Below are positions 25,294 through 33,299 of a stretch of DNA of 64,000 nt, piece by piece. Below the pieces are notes generated by a model. It was not told the DNA's origin. It worked only from the letters and a program-made list of their open reading frames with translations, and did no database searches. Where the stretch lies: positions 806,001 to 870,000 of the forward strand of contig JAKOVH010000016.1 in NCBI GenBank assembly GCA_029782145.1. The letters run 5' to 3'. Each line of letters starts with the position of its first letter. The first letter of the stretch is position 1. Origin of the DNA: Actinomycetes bacterium. Its GTDB lineage: Bacteria > Actinomycetota > Acidimicrobiia > Acidimicrobiales > Acidimicrobilacustridaceae. A program made the position numbers and the translations under genes.

Positions 25294-25812
25294 ATGGCCG
25301 TCTACGCCCTCGGCGACGTCGAGCCCCGGATCCATCCCGACGCGTTCGTCCACCCCGACGCCGTGGTGATCGGCGACGTCGAGATCGGCGCCGAGTCCTC
25401 GGTCTGGCCCGGTGCGGTGCTGAGGGGCGACAACGGCGGCATCCGCATCGGCGCCCGCAGCTCGATCCAGGACGGCTCGGTGATCCACTGCATCCCGCCG
25501 GTGCCCACCTTCGTGGGTGACGAGTGCGTGATCGGCCACATCGTCCACCTCGAGGGTTGCACCATCGAGGACGGCGCCCTCGTGGGCAACGGGGCGGTGG
25601 TCCTGCACTTCGCCACGGTGCGCACCGGCGCGCTGGTGGGGTCCAACGCCGTGGTGCCGGACCGCATGGAGGTGCCGAGCGGGATGATGGCGCTCGGCGT
25701 GCCCGCCAAGCTGCGGGAGGGGTCGGGCAAGCTCGACCACATCCGCTCGTCGGCAGCCGACTACGTGGCCAAGGGCCGGCGCTACAAGGCCGAGCTGCGC
25801 CGCATCAGCTGA
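25294..25812 (+). CDS. Gamma-carbonic anhydrase-like hexapeptide-repeat protein
   Basis: A 172-residue left-handed beta-helix protein of the gamma-CA/YrdA group, with hexapeptide repeats through residues 15-130 ('VVIGDVEIGAESSVWPGAVLRG', 'IRIGARSSIQDGSVIHC', 'IEDGALVGNGAVVLHF'). Zinc ligands expected in this fold are visible as His65 and His82, but the third, usually the His in a 'LHG' triplet, is Glu in 'HLEGC' (residues 85-89), as in a recognisable actinobacterial subgroup. Carbonic anhydrase activity is therefore uncertain. The ATG lies 5 bases after the flavin reductase stop. Confidence 0.8.
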   Translation: MAVYALGDVEPRIHPDAFVHPDAVVIGDVEIGAESSVWPGAVLRGDNGGIRIGARSSIQDGSVIHCIPPVPTFVGDECVIGHIVHLEGCTIEDGALVGNGAVVLHFATVRTGALVGSNAVVPDRMEVPSGMMALGVPAKLREGSGKLDHIRSSAADYVAKGRRYKAELRRIS

Positions 25813-25872
25813 CCCGGCCCACGGCGCTGACCCGGTTGACGGGCTGACGCCGGCGGCTCAGACGGCGGCAGC

Positions 25873-26382
25873 TCAGGCGCCGGCGGCCGTCGACCCCAGC
25901 CAGCGGAACGGCTCCCAGGGCAGGTTGCGCACGACCCAGAAGACCGCCACGAGCGCTCCGAAGGCGGCGCCCCACCACGCCGGGTGGGAGAGCTCGAGGG
26001 GCGGGCGGCCGCGGCGGGCCCGGAGGCGGTTCACGGCGAACCACACCAACCCGACGACCACGACGAGCATCACGAGCGCGTTGTGGTCGAAGGCCCGCAG
26101 CGGATGCCCGGTGAGCAGGGCGTGCAGGGCCCGGGTGATGCCGCAGCCCGGGCAGTCGAGGCCGGTGAGCGCCTTGAACGGGCACACGGGATACCACGAC
26201 GACGGCCGGTTCGGGTCGGCGACGGCCACGTAGGCGCAACCAGCGATGGCGGTCCCGGCCAGCGCCCACCGCACGCCGGCGGGTGTGCGGCCCGGCGTGC
26301 CCGGCGTCGCGCCCGGCGCCCTCGGTGGCGCGGGGGCGAGAGGGGCCTGGTCGGAGGCCGCTGGGGGCGGGGCCGGCAGCAC
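25873..26382 (-). CDS. DUF2752 membrane protein
   Basis: A 169-residue protein with a Pro/Ala-rich cytoplasmic N-terminus and three predicted membrane segments. The DUF2752 core 'YPVCPFKALTGLDCPGCGIT' (Cys-rich, lying between the first two segments) is diagnostic, followed by 'RALHALLTGHPLRAFDHNAL'. Function unknown; the Cys motif may bind metal or take part in redox. The frame is open far upstream as the shadow of the next gene; the GTG at 26382 is chosen because TACACT lies 6 bases before it. Confidence 0.75.
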   Translation of the reverse strand: MLPAPPPAASDQAPLAPAPPRAPGATPGTPGRTPAGVRWALAGTAIAGCAYVAVADPNRPSSWYPVCPFKALTGLDCPGCGITRALHALLTGHPLRAFDHNALVMLVVVVGLVWFAVNRLRARRGRPPLELSHPAWWGAAFGALVAVFWVVRNLPWEPFRWLGSTAAGA

Positions 26383-26388
26383 GGGCCG

Positions 26389-26394
26389 AGTGTA
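26389..26394 (-). promoter_or_regulatory. -10 box of leaderless DUF2752 gene
   Basis: TACACT lies 6 bases before the GTG at 26382 on the minus strand. Confidence 0.4.
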
Positions 26395-26426
26395 GGCCCA
26401 GTGGCGCACCGCGGCGGGGTGTTGCC

Positions 26427-26432
26427 TAGGGT
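26427..26432 (+). promoter_or_regulatory. -10 box of leaderless F420 oxidoreductase gene
   Basis: TAGGGT lies 7 bases before the ATG at 26440. Confidence 0.45.
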
Positions 26433-26439
26433 TCGCCGC

Positions 26440-27321
26440 ATGGATCTCGGACGTGTGGGTGTGTGGCAGTACCAGCTCGATCAGATGCCCTCGGCCCAAG
26501 CCCAGGAGGTCGCGGCCGAGATCGAGGAGCTCGGCTACGGCTCGATCTGGTTGCCCGAGATGATCGGGAGGGAGCCGTTCGTCAACGCCACGCTGCTGCT
26601 CTCGGCCACCGAGCGCATCGTGCTCGGCACCGGCATCGCGTCGATCTGGGCGCGGGACCCCATGAACGCCAACTCTGCGCTGCACACCATCACCGAGGCC
26701 TTCCCCGAGCGGTTCGTGATGGGCCTCGGGGTGAGCCACCAGGTGATGGTCGAGGGCATCCGCGGCCACCAGTACACCAAGCCCTACACGCACATGAAGG
26801 CGTTCCTCGACACCATGGACGCCGGCATGTACACGGCCCACCCGCCGTCGACGCCGACCCACCGCGTGCTCGCCGCCCTCGGCCCGAAGATGCTGGCGCT
26901 GGCCGCCGAGCGCACCGACGGCGCCCACCCGTACTTCGTGCCGGTGGAGCACACCGCCTTCGCCCGTGAGCAGATGGGCCCCGACGCCAAGCTCTACCCG
27001 GAGCAGGCGGTCGTGCTCGAGACCGACCCGGCCAAGGCCCGCGAGATCGCCCGCGGCCACATGGCGATCTACCTCGGCCTGCCCAACTACACCAACAACC
27101 TCAAGCGCTTCGGGGTGACCGACGACGACCTGGCCGACGGCGGCAGCGACGCCCTGGTCGACCGCATCGTGGCCTGGGGCGACGAGGCCGCCATCGCCGA
27201 GCGGGTCGCCGCCCACCACGCGGCCGGGGCCGACCACGTGTGCATCCAGGTGCTGCCCGCCGAGCCCACCAAGGCGCCGCTCGAGGAGTGGCGTCGCCTG
27301 GCGCCGGCGCTGCTCGGCTGA
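26440..27321 (+). CDS. LLM class F420-dependent oxidoreductase (TIGR03620-like)
   Basis: A 293-residue luciferase-like protein. The pattern 'VGVWQYQLDQMPSAQAQEVAAEIEELGYGSIWLPE', 'LGTGIASIWARDPMNANSA', 'ERFVMGLGVSHQVMVE', 'YTKPYTHMKAFLDTMD' and 'HPYFVPVEHTAFARE' matches the mycobacterial-type TIGR03620 group of F420-dependent enzymes. Substrate unknown. The ATG follows a -10 box by 7 bases, with no ribosome-binding site. It precedes sufB with a 116-base gap that contains the SUF operator, so it is unlikely to be co-regulated with sufB. Confidence 0.85.
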   Translation: MDLGRVGVWQYQLDQMPSAQAQEVAAEIEELGYGSIWLPEMIGREPFVNATLLLSATERIVLGTGIASIWARDPMNANSALHTITEAFPERFVMGLGVSHQVMVEGIRGHQYTKPYTHMKAFLDTMDAGMYTAHPPSTPTHRVLAALGPKMLALAAERTDGAHPYFVPVEHTAFAREQMGPDAKLYPEQAVVLETDPAKAREIARGHMAIYLGLPNYTNNLKRFGVTDDDLADGGSDALVDRIVAWGDEAAIAERVAAHHAAGADHVCIQVLPAEPTKAPLEEWRRLAPALLG

Positions 27322-27351
27322 CCCGGGCCGGGGTAGGGGAATCGGCAGGGC

Positions 27352-27381
27352 GATTTGTTACTATCGCCGTAGGAGAAATTC
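27352..27381. promoter_or_regulatory. Candidate SUF operator A (upstream of sufB)
   Basis: A 30-base imperfect palindrome. Its core CTATCGCCGTAGGAGAAAT (27361-27379) recurs, with two or three substitutions, before sufD (complement, 31688-31706) and before the sufC-sufS-sufU block (49165-49183). A TACTAT hexamer (27359-27364) inside it is a plausible -10 for sufB, with a leader of about 70 bases. Repetition at all three SUF blocks is direct evidence of a shared regulatory site; the regulator (SufR- or IscR-type) is inferred and not encoded in the window. Confidence 0.75.
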
Positions 27382-27437
27382 CGCTGACCGGGCGGCACCT
27401 CCGACGCCCTGCACCCCTCACTCCGGGAGCCACTTCC

Positions 27438-29993
27438 ATGGCCAGCACCGATCTGGGCCTCGATCTGGGCCGCTACAAGCTCGGGTGGAGCGACGCCGAG
27501 GACTACGTGTTCAAGCCCAAGCGCGGGCTCACCGAGGACATCATCAAGGAGATGTCCTGGATGAAGGGCGAGCCCGACTGGATGCGGGACTACCGCCTGA
27601 AGAGCTACCAGCACTTCCAGCGCCGCCCGATGCCCAACTGGGGCGGCGACATGTCGGAGATCTACTTCGACGACATCTACTACTACATCAAGCCCACCGA
27701 GAAGCAGGTCGACGCGTGGGACGAGCTGCCCGACTCGGTCAAGCAGACCTACGAGAAGCTGGGCATCCCCGAAGCCGAACGCAAGTACCTCGCCGGCGTC
27801 ACGGCGCAGTACGAGTGCCTCCGGGGTTCCAGTCGCGTCTGGACCGCGCGCGGCATGCGCCCCATCAAGGAGCTCGAGCCGGGCGACGAGGTCTTCTCCC
27901 TCGACGAGGCGACGAAGCGCATCGTGGTCTCACTGGTGGTGGGCGCCGCATGCAGCGGCGACAAGGAGGTCTTCGAGCTCACCGCTCGTGGCCGCACCAT
28001 CGGCGCGTCCGGCAACCACCCCTTCCTCGTGCTGCGCGACGAGCGGCGTCCCGGTCGCCAGCGCGCTCGGTACGCCACCCGATGGGTTCCCGTCGAAGAG
28101 CTGCACGTGGGCGACCTCGTCGCCATCCCCACCGACCTGCCCGAGTTCGGCGAGCCCCACGAGCTGCTGTCGCTGCCCGATCGCCGCGGCGCCGACACGC
28201 TGCCCGCCGCCACCGACGACGACGTCATGTGGTTCTTCGGCGTGTTCACCGGCGACGGCTACATCCACGACCGCAGCGGCCACCGCTCGGTCGAGATCGC
28301 TGTCGACCCTGCCGACACCACCCTCATCGCCGAGATCCAGCGGGTCGGCCGGGAGAGCTTCGGCCTCGAGTTCCGCCTCGCGACGGACAGGCAGCGGCTC
28401 ACCGCCCTCGGCACGGGTGCCCTCGCCGATTTCCTGGAGCTCAACGGCCTGGCCGGCTCGGCGCTGTCGAAGCGCATCCCGGCCTGGGTGCAGTCGCTGC
28501 CGACGTCACAGCGGCTCGCCTACCTCGCCGGCTACGTGGATGCCGACGGAAACGTGCGGGCCCACGCCACAGCGAAGGACGTGGTCTGCACGAGCGGCAG
28601 CGAGTCGCTGCTCGAGGACGTCGCCGAGCTGCTCGCCCTCTGCGGCATCGGCACCTCGCGGGTGAGTCGCTTCGAGAGCGCTCATCCCACCGACCTCGAG
28701 CGCACCGTCGTCGGCTTCCGCCTCCACCTCAGCGGCCGCTTCGACCGCCTGCCCGTCCGGTCGCCACGACGGGCCGAGCGCCTCGGCGCCCGGCACTACG
28801 CCCACGGCTACCGCACCGCGAAGGGCACGACCTTCACCGCCCACACCAGCGAGATGCTGGGGTTCGTCCGACTCGAGAAGATCGAATCGGTCGGGGTCGA
28901 GCCCACCTACGACATCGAGGTCGCCGGCCACCACAACTTCGTGGCCGAGGGCTTCGTGGTGCACAACTCGGAGGTCGTCTACCACCGCAACCGTGAGGAC
29001 CTCGAGGCCCAGGGCGTCATCTTCACCGACATGGACACCGCCCTGCGGGAGCATCCGGAGATCGTGCGGGCCTACTTCGGCACGGTCATCCCGAAGAACG
29101 ACAACAAGTTCGCCGCCCTCAACTCGGCGGTGTGGTCGGGCGGGTCGTTCATCTACGTGCCGCCCGGCGTCACCGTGGAGATGCCGCTGCAGGCCTACTT
29201 CCGCATCAACGCCGAGAACATGGGCCAGTTCGAGCGCACGCTGATCATCGCCGACGAGGGCAGCCAGGTGCACTACATCGAGGGCTGCTCGGCCCCCGTG
29301 TACACCACCGACTCGCTGCACTCGGCGGTGGTCGAGATCGTGGTGAAGCCGAGCGCCCGGGTCACGTACACGACCATCCAGAACTGGTCGAACAACGTGT
29401 TCAACCTCGTCACCAAGCGGGCCCGGGTCGAGGCCGAGGGCCACATGGAGTGGATCGACGGCAACATCGGTAGCCGGCTCACCATGAAGTATCCGGCCGT
29501 CTACATGGTCGGCCCCAAGGCGTCGGGCGAGGTGCTCTCCGTGGCCTACGCCGGCCCGGGCCAGCACCAGGACGCCGGCGCCAAGATGGTCCACGCCGCC
29601 CCGGAGACCACCTCCAAGATCGTCTCGAAGTCGATCTCCAAGGACGGCGGCCGCACGTCCTACCGCGGCCTCGTGCGGGTGGAGGACGACGCCCACGGGT
29701 GCAAGAGCCACGTGCAGTGCGACGCCCTCATCCTCGACGACGACTCGGTCTCCGACACGTTCCCGTACATGGAGGTCGGGTCGCGCGACGCCGTGATCGG
29801 CCACGAGGCCACCGTGTCGAAGGTGGCCGACGAGCAGCTCTTCTACCTGATGAGCCGCGGCCTCTCCGCCGAGCAGGCCATGGGCATGGTGGTGAACGGC
29901 TTCATCGAGCCGATCACCCGCACGCTGCCGATGGAGTACGCGGTGGAGTGGAGCCGCCTGATCGAGCTGCAGATGGAGGGCTCGGTCGGCTGA
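27438..29993 (+). CDS. sufB: Fe-S cluster scaffold protein SufB, containing an intein
   Basis: An 851-residue precursor; without the 384-residue intein the SufB is 467 residues, the normal length. The N-extein (1-126) carries 'FKPKRGLTEDIIKEMSWMKGEP'; the C-extein (511-851) carries 'EVVYHRNREDLEAQGVIF', 'NSAVWSGGSFIYVPPGV', 'YIEGCSAPVYTTDSLHSAVVE' with the conserved Cys that accepts sulfur, and 'FYLMSRGLSAEQAMGMVVNGFIE'. SufB acts in the SufBC2D complex that assembles Fe-S clusters. Splicing must occur before the protein can function. It stands alone, about 1.7 kb before sufD, with an acyltransferase and a small gene between. Confidence 0.95.
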   Translation: MASTDLGLDLGRYKLGWSDAEDYVFKPKRGLTEDIIKEMSWMKGEPDWMRDYRLKSYQHFQRRPMPNWGGDMSEIYFDDIYYYIKPTEKQVDAWDELPDSVKQTYEKLGIPEAERKYLAGVTAQYECLRGSSRVWTARGMRPIKELEPGDEVFSLDEATKRIVVSLVVGAACSGDKEVFELTARGRTIGASGNHPFLVLRDERRPGRQRARYATRWVPVEELHVGDLVAIPTDLPEFGEPHELLSLPDRRGADTLPAATDDDVMWFFGVFTGDGYIHDRSGHRSVEIAVDPADTTLIAEIQRVGRESFGLEFRLATDRQRLTALGTGALADFLELNGLAGSALSKRIPAWVQSLPTSQRLAYLAGYVDADGNVRAHATAKDVVCTSGSESLLEDVAELLALCGIGTSRVSRFESAHPTDLERTVVGFRLHLSGRFDRLPVRSPRRAERLGARHYAHGYRTAKGTTFTAHTSEMLGFVRLEKIESVGVEPTYDIEVAGHHNFVAEGFVVHNSEVVYHRNREDLEAQGVIFTDMDTALREHPEIVRAYFGTVIPKNDNKFAALNSAVWSGGSFIYVPPGVTVEMPLQAYFRINAENMGQFERTLIIADEGSQVHYIEGCSAPVYTTDSLHSAVVEIVVKPSARVTYTTIQNWSNNVFNLVTKRARVEAEGHMEWIDGNIGSRLTMKYPAVYMVGPKASGEVLSVAYAGPGQHQDAGAKMVHAAPETTSKIVSKSISKDGGRTSYRGLVRVEDDAHGCKSHVQCDALILDDDSVSDTFPYMEVGSRDAVIGHEATVSKVADEQLFYLMSRGLSAEQAMGMVVNGFIEPITRTLPMEYAVEWSRLIELQMEGSVG
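27816..28967 (+). mobile_element. SufB intein with LAGLIDADG homing endonuclease
   Basis: Residues 127-510 of the precursor. Block A starts with Cys127 ('CLRGSSRVWTARG'). Block B is 'ASGNHPFLV' with the conserved His. The endonuclease motifs are 'FFGVFTGDGYIHD' (block C) and 'LAYLAGYVDADGNVR' (block E), each keeping its acidic residue. Block F is 'TYDIEVAGHHNFVAEG', and the end is 'VVHN' followed by Ser511, giving the Cys...His-Asn/Ser set needed for splicing. Both splicing and endonuclease modules appear intact, so this is a potentially mobile full-length intein. Confidence 0.93.
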
Positions 29994-30045
29994 CCAGCCG
30001 GCCTCCTGGCTGGCTGCTGCGAGGCCGTCGGCCACGCTGCGTGGT

Positions 30046-30073
30046 CTGACACTGTCTCTGAGCGTGGTAGCGT
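30046..30073 (+). promoter_or_regulatory. Promoter candidate for the acyltransferase gene
   Basis: CTGACA (30046-30051) and TAGCGT (30068-30073) are separated by 16 bases, a reasonable -35/-10 pair, leaving a leader of about 65 bases before the GTG at 30145. Confidence 0.4.
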
Positions 30074-30144
30074 CCTGGTCGGACCGCCGGATCCGCCCGG
30101 CGGTCCCCACGGCCCCCTGAGGCCGCTCGACCCCCCGGAGCGGC

Positions 30145-31230
30145 GTGGACCACCAGACCTTCCTCGACACCAGGTACTTCTCCGCCCTCAACGGCCTGCG
30201 CGCCATCAGCGTCATCGCGGTGGTGTGGCACCACACGGCGGGCCACGGCTACCCGGGCGGCCAGTTCCTCGCCCACGGCTACCTCGGGGTCGACTTCTTC
30301 TTCGCCATCAGCGGCTTCTTGATCACCACGCTGCTGCTGCGAGAGCGCCGCAGCCGCCAGCGGGTCTCGCTGCGCCACTTCTACCTGCGCCGCTCCCTGC
30401 GCATCTTCCCGCTCTACTACGCGGTGCTGGGCCTCTACGTGCTGCTGACGGCGGCGACGAGAGCCTCGACCCCCGAGGGGCAGGCGTTCTTCGACCACCT
30501 CCCGTCGTTCATGACCTACACGTCGAACTGGTTCGTGAACCTCACGACCGACACCAGCGTGACGTTCTACTTCGCCTGGTCGCTGGCGACCGAGGAGCAG
30601 TTCTACCTGCTGTGGCCGCCCATCCTCGCCGGCCTGCTGGCATGGGGCCGGTCGAAGGTGCTCTACCCCGTCGCAGCGCTCGTCGGGCTCGCGTGGGTGA
30701 CTCTGTTCGCCAACCACGTCGTGGGCACGAGCGCCTTCGGGTGGCGGGTCGTCGGCAGCATCTCGCTGCCGATCCTCGTCGGTTCGCTCGGTGCGGTGCT
30801 GCTCGACGACGAGCGCGCCTTCCGCCGCATCGCCCCCGTGCTCGGCGCCACCGCCACCGCTCCGGCGCTGTTCGCGGCGTTGCTCGCCCTGGTGGCCGTG
30901 GACGCCAACCACGAGCTGATCCAGCTCACCATGGCGCTGGTCGTGCTGGCGTGCTGCGTGCGGGAGAACCGGGTGCTCACCCCGCTGCTGACCCTCCGCT
31001 CGCTCGTGTGGATCGGCGTCGTGAGCTACGGCGTCTACCTCATGCACATGCTGGCCGCCAACGCCGTGCGCCCGATCGTCGGCGAGTCCGGGACGTGGAC
31101 CTTCCTCGCCACCCTCGGCCTGGCCGTCGCCATGGCCACGGTGAGCTTCAAGGTGTTCGAGACGCCCATCCTGCGGTTCAAGGACCGCTTCACCGCACCA
31201 CGGGCGGAGGGCCACCTGACCCCTCCGTGA
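30145..31230 (+). CDS. Acyltransferase family 3 membrane protein (OafA/YrhL-like)
   Basis: A 361-residue multi-pass membrane acyltransferase with about ten hydrophobic segments. Family features are 'FSALNGLRAISVIAVVWHH' near residue 15 with the catalytic His, 'GYLGVDFFFAISGFLITTLLL', 'RRSLRIFPLYYAVL', and 'AWSLATEEQFYLLWPP'. Such enzymes O-acetylate or O-acylate cell-surface glycans, lipids or antibiotics. No glycan genes are nearby. The GTG start follows CCGGAG. It sits between the first two SUF blocks but lacks the SUF operator, so it is probably unrelated to them. Confidence 0.85.
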   Translation: MDHQTFLDTRYFSALNGLRAISVIAVVWHHTAGHGYPGGQFLAHGYLGVDFFFAISGFLITTLLLRERRSRQRVSLRHFYLRRSLRIFPLYYAVLGLYVLLTAATRASTPEGQAFFDHLPSFMTYTSNWFVNLTTDTSVTFYFAWSLATEEQFYLLWPPILAGLLAWGRSKVLYPVAALVGLAWVTLFANHVVGTSAFGWRVVGSISLPILVGSLGAVLLDDERAFRRIAPVLGATATAPALFAALLALVAVDANHELIQLTMALVVLACCVRENRVLTPLLTLRSLVWIGVVSYGVYLMHMLAANAVRPIVGESGTWTFLATLGLAVAMATVSFKVFETPILRFKDRFTAPRAEGHLTPP

Positions 31231-31287
31231 CCGGGTTCGACCCACCCGCGCACCCGTTGCAGGCGCCCGCTGCGGCAGACTGCTGGC

Positions 31288-31638
31288 ATGCCGATGCGCG
31301 AGGAGTGCAAGCAGTTCGAGAGCCGGACCTACGCCAACGGCGAGACGGTGCGGAAGTGCAACCTCGACCTCGCACCCGAGGCGCCGTGGCGCTGCCCCGA
31401 GAACTGCCCCCGCTACGAGCGGCGCCTGGCCGACGTCGACTGGCAGCACGGCACGCTCGTCACGCCGCCCACCCCTCCCGAGCCGCAGGGGGAGGCCATC
31501 GCCGAGCTGCTCGACGCCGCCGAGGACATCGTGAACGCCGCCGGCCCCGCCATCCTGGCCGACATCGCCAGCGAGCAGGCCCGCTCCCAGGGCGCCTTCG
31601 CCCGGCTCAAGAAGCGCTTCGGCCGCAAGCGGGGCTGA
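31288..31638 (+). CDS. Small conserved protein with four cysteines
   Basis: A 116-residue protein. The first 45 residues hold Cys7, Cys24, Cys36 and Cys40 ('EECKQFESRTYANGETVRKC', 'WRCPENCPRYERRLADV'), which could bind zinc or an Fe-S cluster. A Pro-rich linker follows, then an amphipathic helix and a basic C-terminus ('RLKKRFGRKRG'). Similar proteins of unknown function occur in acidimicrobial genomes. It ends 77 bases before sufD on the same strand, so a link to Fe-S metabolism is possible but not shown. No ribosome-binding site is clear. Confidence 0.65.
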   Translation: MPMREECKQFESRTYANGETVRKCNLDLAPEAPWRCPENCPRYERRLADVDWQHGTLVTPPTPPEPQGEAIAELLDAAEDIVNAAGPAILADIASEQARSQGAFARLKKRFGRKRG

Positions 31639-31686
31639 CGGTCACCCGGTCCCTCGCGGCCTGGATGGCGCCGGCCGGTTGGCCGG

Positions 31687-31715
31687 GATTTCTCCTACGC
31701 CGGTAGTGTGAATTC
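31687..31715. promoter_or_regulatory. Candidate SUF operator B / promoter of sufD
   Basis: A 29-base imperfect palindrome directly before the sufD ATG; its complement contains CTACCGGCGTAGGAGAAAT. A TAGTGT hexamer (31704-31709) within it ends 6 bases before the ATG at 31716, giving a leaderless sufD transcript whose -10 would be covered by a bound regulator. The alignment with site C, read toward the gene, extends over about 40 bases, including an upstream GGTTGGC element. Confidence 0.75.
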
Positions 31716-32984
31716 ATGCCCACCCCGCCCGACGCCGCCCTCGCGTCGCCGGCCCCCGCCTGGCTCGACGAGCGTCGCCGGGCGGTGGCCGCCCGCATCG
31801 GCGAGCCCACCCTGCCCTCCACCGACGAGGAGGTCTGGCGCTACAGCCGGGTCGCCGACATCGACCTCGACGACTGGACACCGGTCGACCCTGGCGCGGT
31901 GGCCGGCGTGCCCGAGGAGGTGCACGACCTGCTCGCCGCCCTGCCCGAGCGGGCCGCCGTGGTGGTGGTGCGCAACGGCGTGGTCGTGCACGCCGAGGTG
32001 GCGCCGGCCTACGAGTCGCTCGGCCTGTTCGCCGGCCGCCTGGTCGACGGCCCCACCGGCGAGGAGGCCCTCGGCGCGGTGGCGGGGGAGGGGCCCGACG
32101 TGTTCGCCGCCCTCAACGACGCCCACCTCGCCGACCCGGTGCTCGTCTCGGTGCCCGCGGGCGTCACCGTCGACCGGCCCGTCCTCGTCGTCGACTGGGT
32201 CGACGCGGAGGGCGCTGCGGTCTACCCCCGCCTCGTCGTCCGTCTCGGCGCCGACGCCCAGGCCGACGTGCTCGACTGGCACGGCTCGGCCGACGTGGCC
32301 GCGCTGGTGGCGCCGGTGATCGAGCTCGACGTCGCCGCCGCCGCCCGCCTGGGCTACGCCAACGTGCAGGTCCGGGGCGGGCGCGTGTGGCAGGTCACCT
32401 CGCAGCTCAGCCGGGTCGAGCGCGACGGCACCCTCACCTCCGCCCAGGCCGGCCTGGGCGGCGAGTACGCCCGCACCCGCACCGACTGCCGCCTGGTCGG
32501 CCGGGGCGCCACCGGCACCCTGCAGGCCGTGTACTTCGGCACCGACAGCCAGACCCTCGACTTCCGCACCTTCCAGCAGCACGCCGCCCCGGACACGACG
32601 TCGAACCTGCTGTTCAAGGGCGCCGTCGACGACAGCTCGCGCTCGGTCTACACCGGGCTCATCAAGGTCGAGAAGGAGGCCCGCGGCACCAACGCCTTCC
32701 AGACCAACCGCAACCTCAAGCTGTCCGAGCACGCGTGGGCCGAGTCGGTGCCCAACCTCGAGATCGAGACGAACGACGTGCGCTGCAGCCACGCGTCCAC
32801 CGTCGGGCCCATCGACGAGGACCAGCGCTTCTACCTCGAGAGCCGGGGCGTGCCCACCGAGGTCGCCGAACGGCTGGTGGTCGCGGGCTTCTTCGCCGAG
32901 GTGCTCGAGGGCCTGCCCGTGCGCGACGTGGCGCCGCTGGTCGAGCTGGCCATCGAGCAGCGCCTGGGGCGGGGGATCGACTGA
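31716..32984 (+). CDS. sufD: Fe-S cluster assembly protein SufD
   Basis: A 422-residue SufD, paralogous to SufB and partner in SufBC2D. It has the typical 'DEEVWRYSRVADIDLDDW' N-terminal region, a central beta-helix, and the conserved C-terminal segment 'NRNLKLSEHAWAESVPNLEIETNDVRCSHASTVGPIDEDQRFYLESRGVP', where the 'CSHASTVG' His is the conserved SufD residue. The ATG overlaps the operator region and appears leaderless. Its stop overlaps the ATG of the Rieske gene by one base (TGATG). Confidence 0.92.
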   Translation: MPTPPDAALASPAPAWLDERRRAVAARIGEPTLPSTDEEVWRYSRVADIDLDDWTPVDPGAVAGVPEEVHDLLAALPERAAVVVVRNGVVVHAEVAPAYESLGLFAGRLVDGPTGEEALGAVAGEGPDVFAALNDAHLADPVLVSVPAGVTVDRPVLVVDWVDAEGAAVYPRLVVRLGADAQADVLDWHGSADVAALVAPVIELDVAAAARLGYANVQVRGGRVWQVTSQLSRVERDGTLTSAQAGLGGEYARTRTDCRLVGRGATGTLQAVYFGTDSQTLDFRTFQQHAAPDTTSNLLFKGAVDDSSRSVYTGLIKVEKEARGTNAFQTNRNLKLSEHAWAESVPNLEIETNDVRCSHASTVGPIDEDQRFYLESRGVPTEVAERLVVAGFFAEVLEGLPVRDVAPLVELAIEQRLGRGID

Positions 32985-33298
32985 TGGCCCTCGAACGGCT
33001 CTGCTCGGTCACCGACGTGGCCGACGGCGAGGCCCGCCGTTTCGACCTCGGCCGCACCCGCATCGCCGTGGTGCGCCTGGGCGACGACTGGTACGCCGTC
33101 GGCGACCGCTGCACCCACCAGGACATCTCGCTGTCGGAGGGCGAGGTCCACGCCGACACGCTCGAGATCGAGTGCTGGAAGCACGGCAGCTGCTTCTCGC
33201 TGGTCGACGGCCAGCCCCACGCCCTGCCGGCCACCAAGCCCACCCCCGTGTACACGCTGAAGGTCGAGGGCGACGACGTCTTCGTGGAGGTCGACTGA
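32984..33298 (+). CDS. Rieske-type [2Fe-2S] ferredoxin of the SUF operon
   Basis: A 104-residue non-haem Rieske protein. The cluster ligands are Cys43 and His45 (CTH) and Cys64 and His67 (CWKH). It lies between sufD and sufC as in many actinobacterial SUF operons and probably supplies electrons for cluster assembly or acts as a cluster carrier. The start overlaps the sufD stop; the next ATG follows its own stop after one base. No signal peptide, so cytoplasmic. Confidence 0.88.
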   Translation: MALERLCSVTDVADGEARRFDLGRTRIAVVRLGDDWYAVGDRCTHQDISLSEGEVHADTLEIECWKHGSCFSLVDGQPHALPATKPTPVYTLKVEGDDVFVEVD

Positions 33299-33299
33299 C

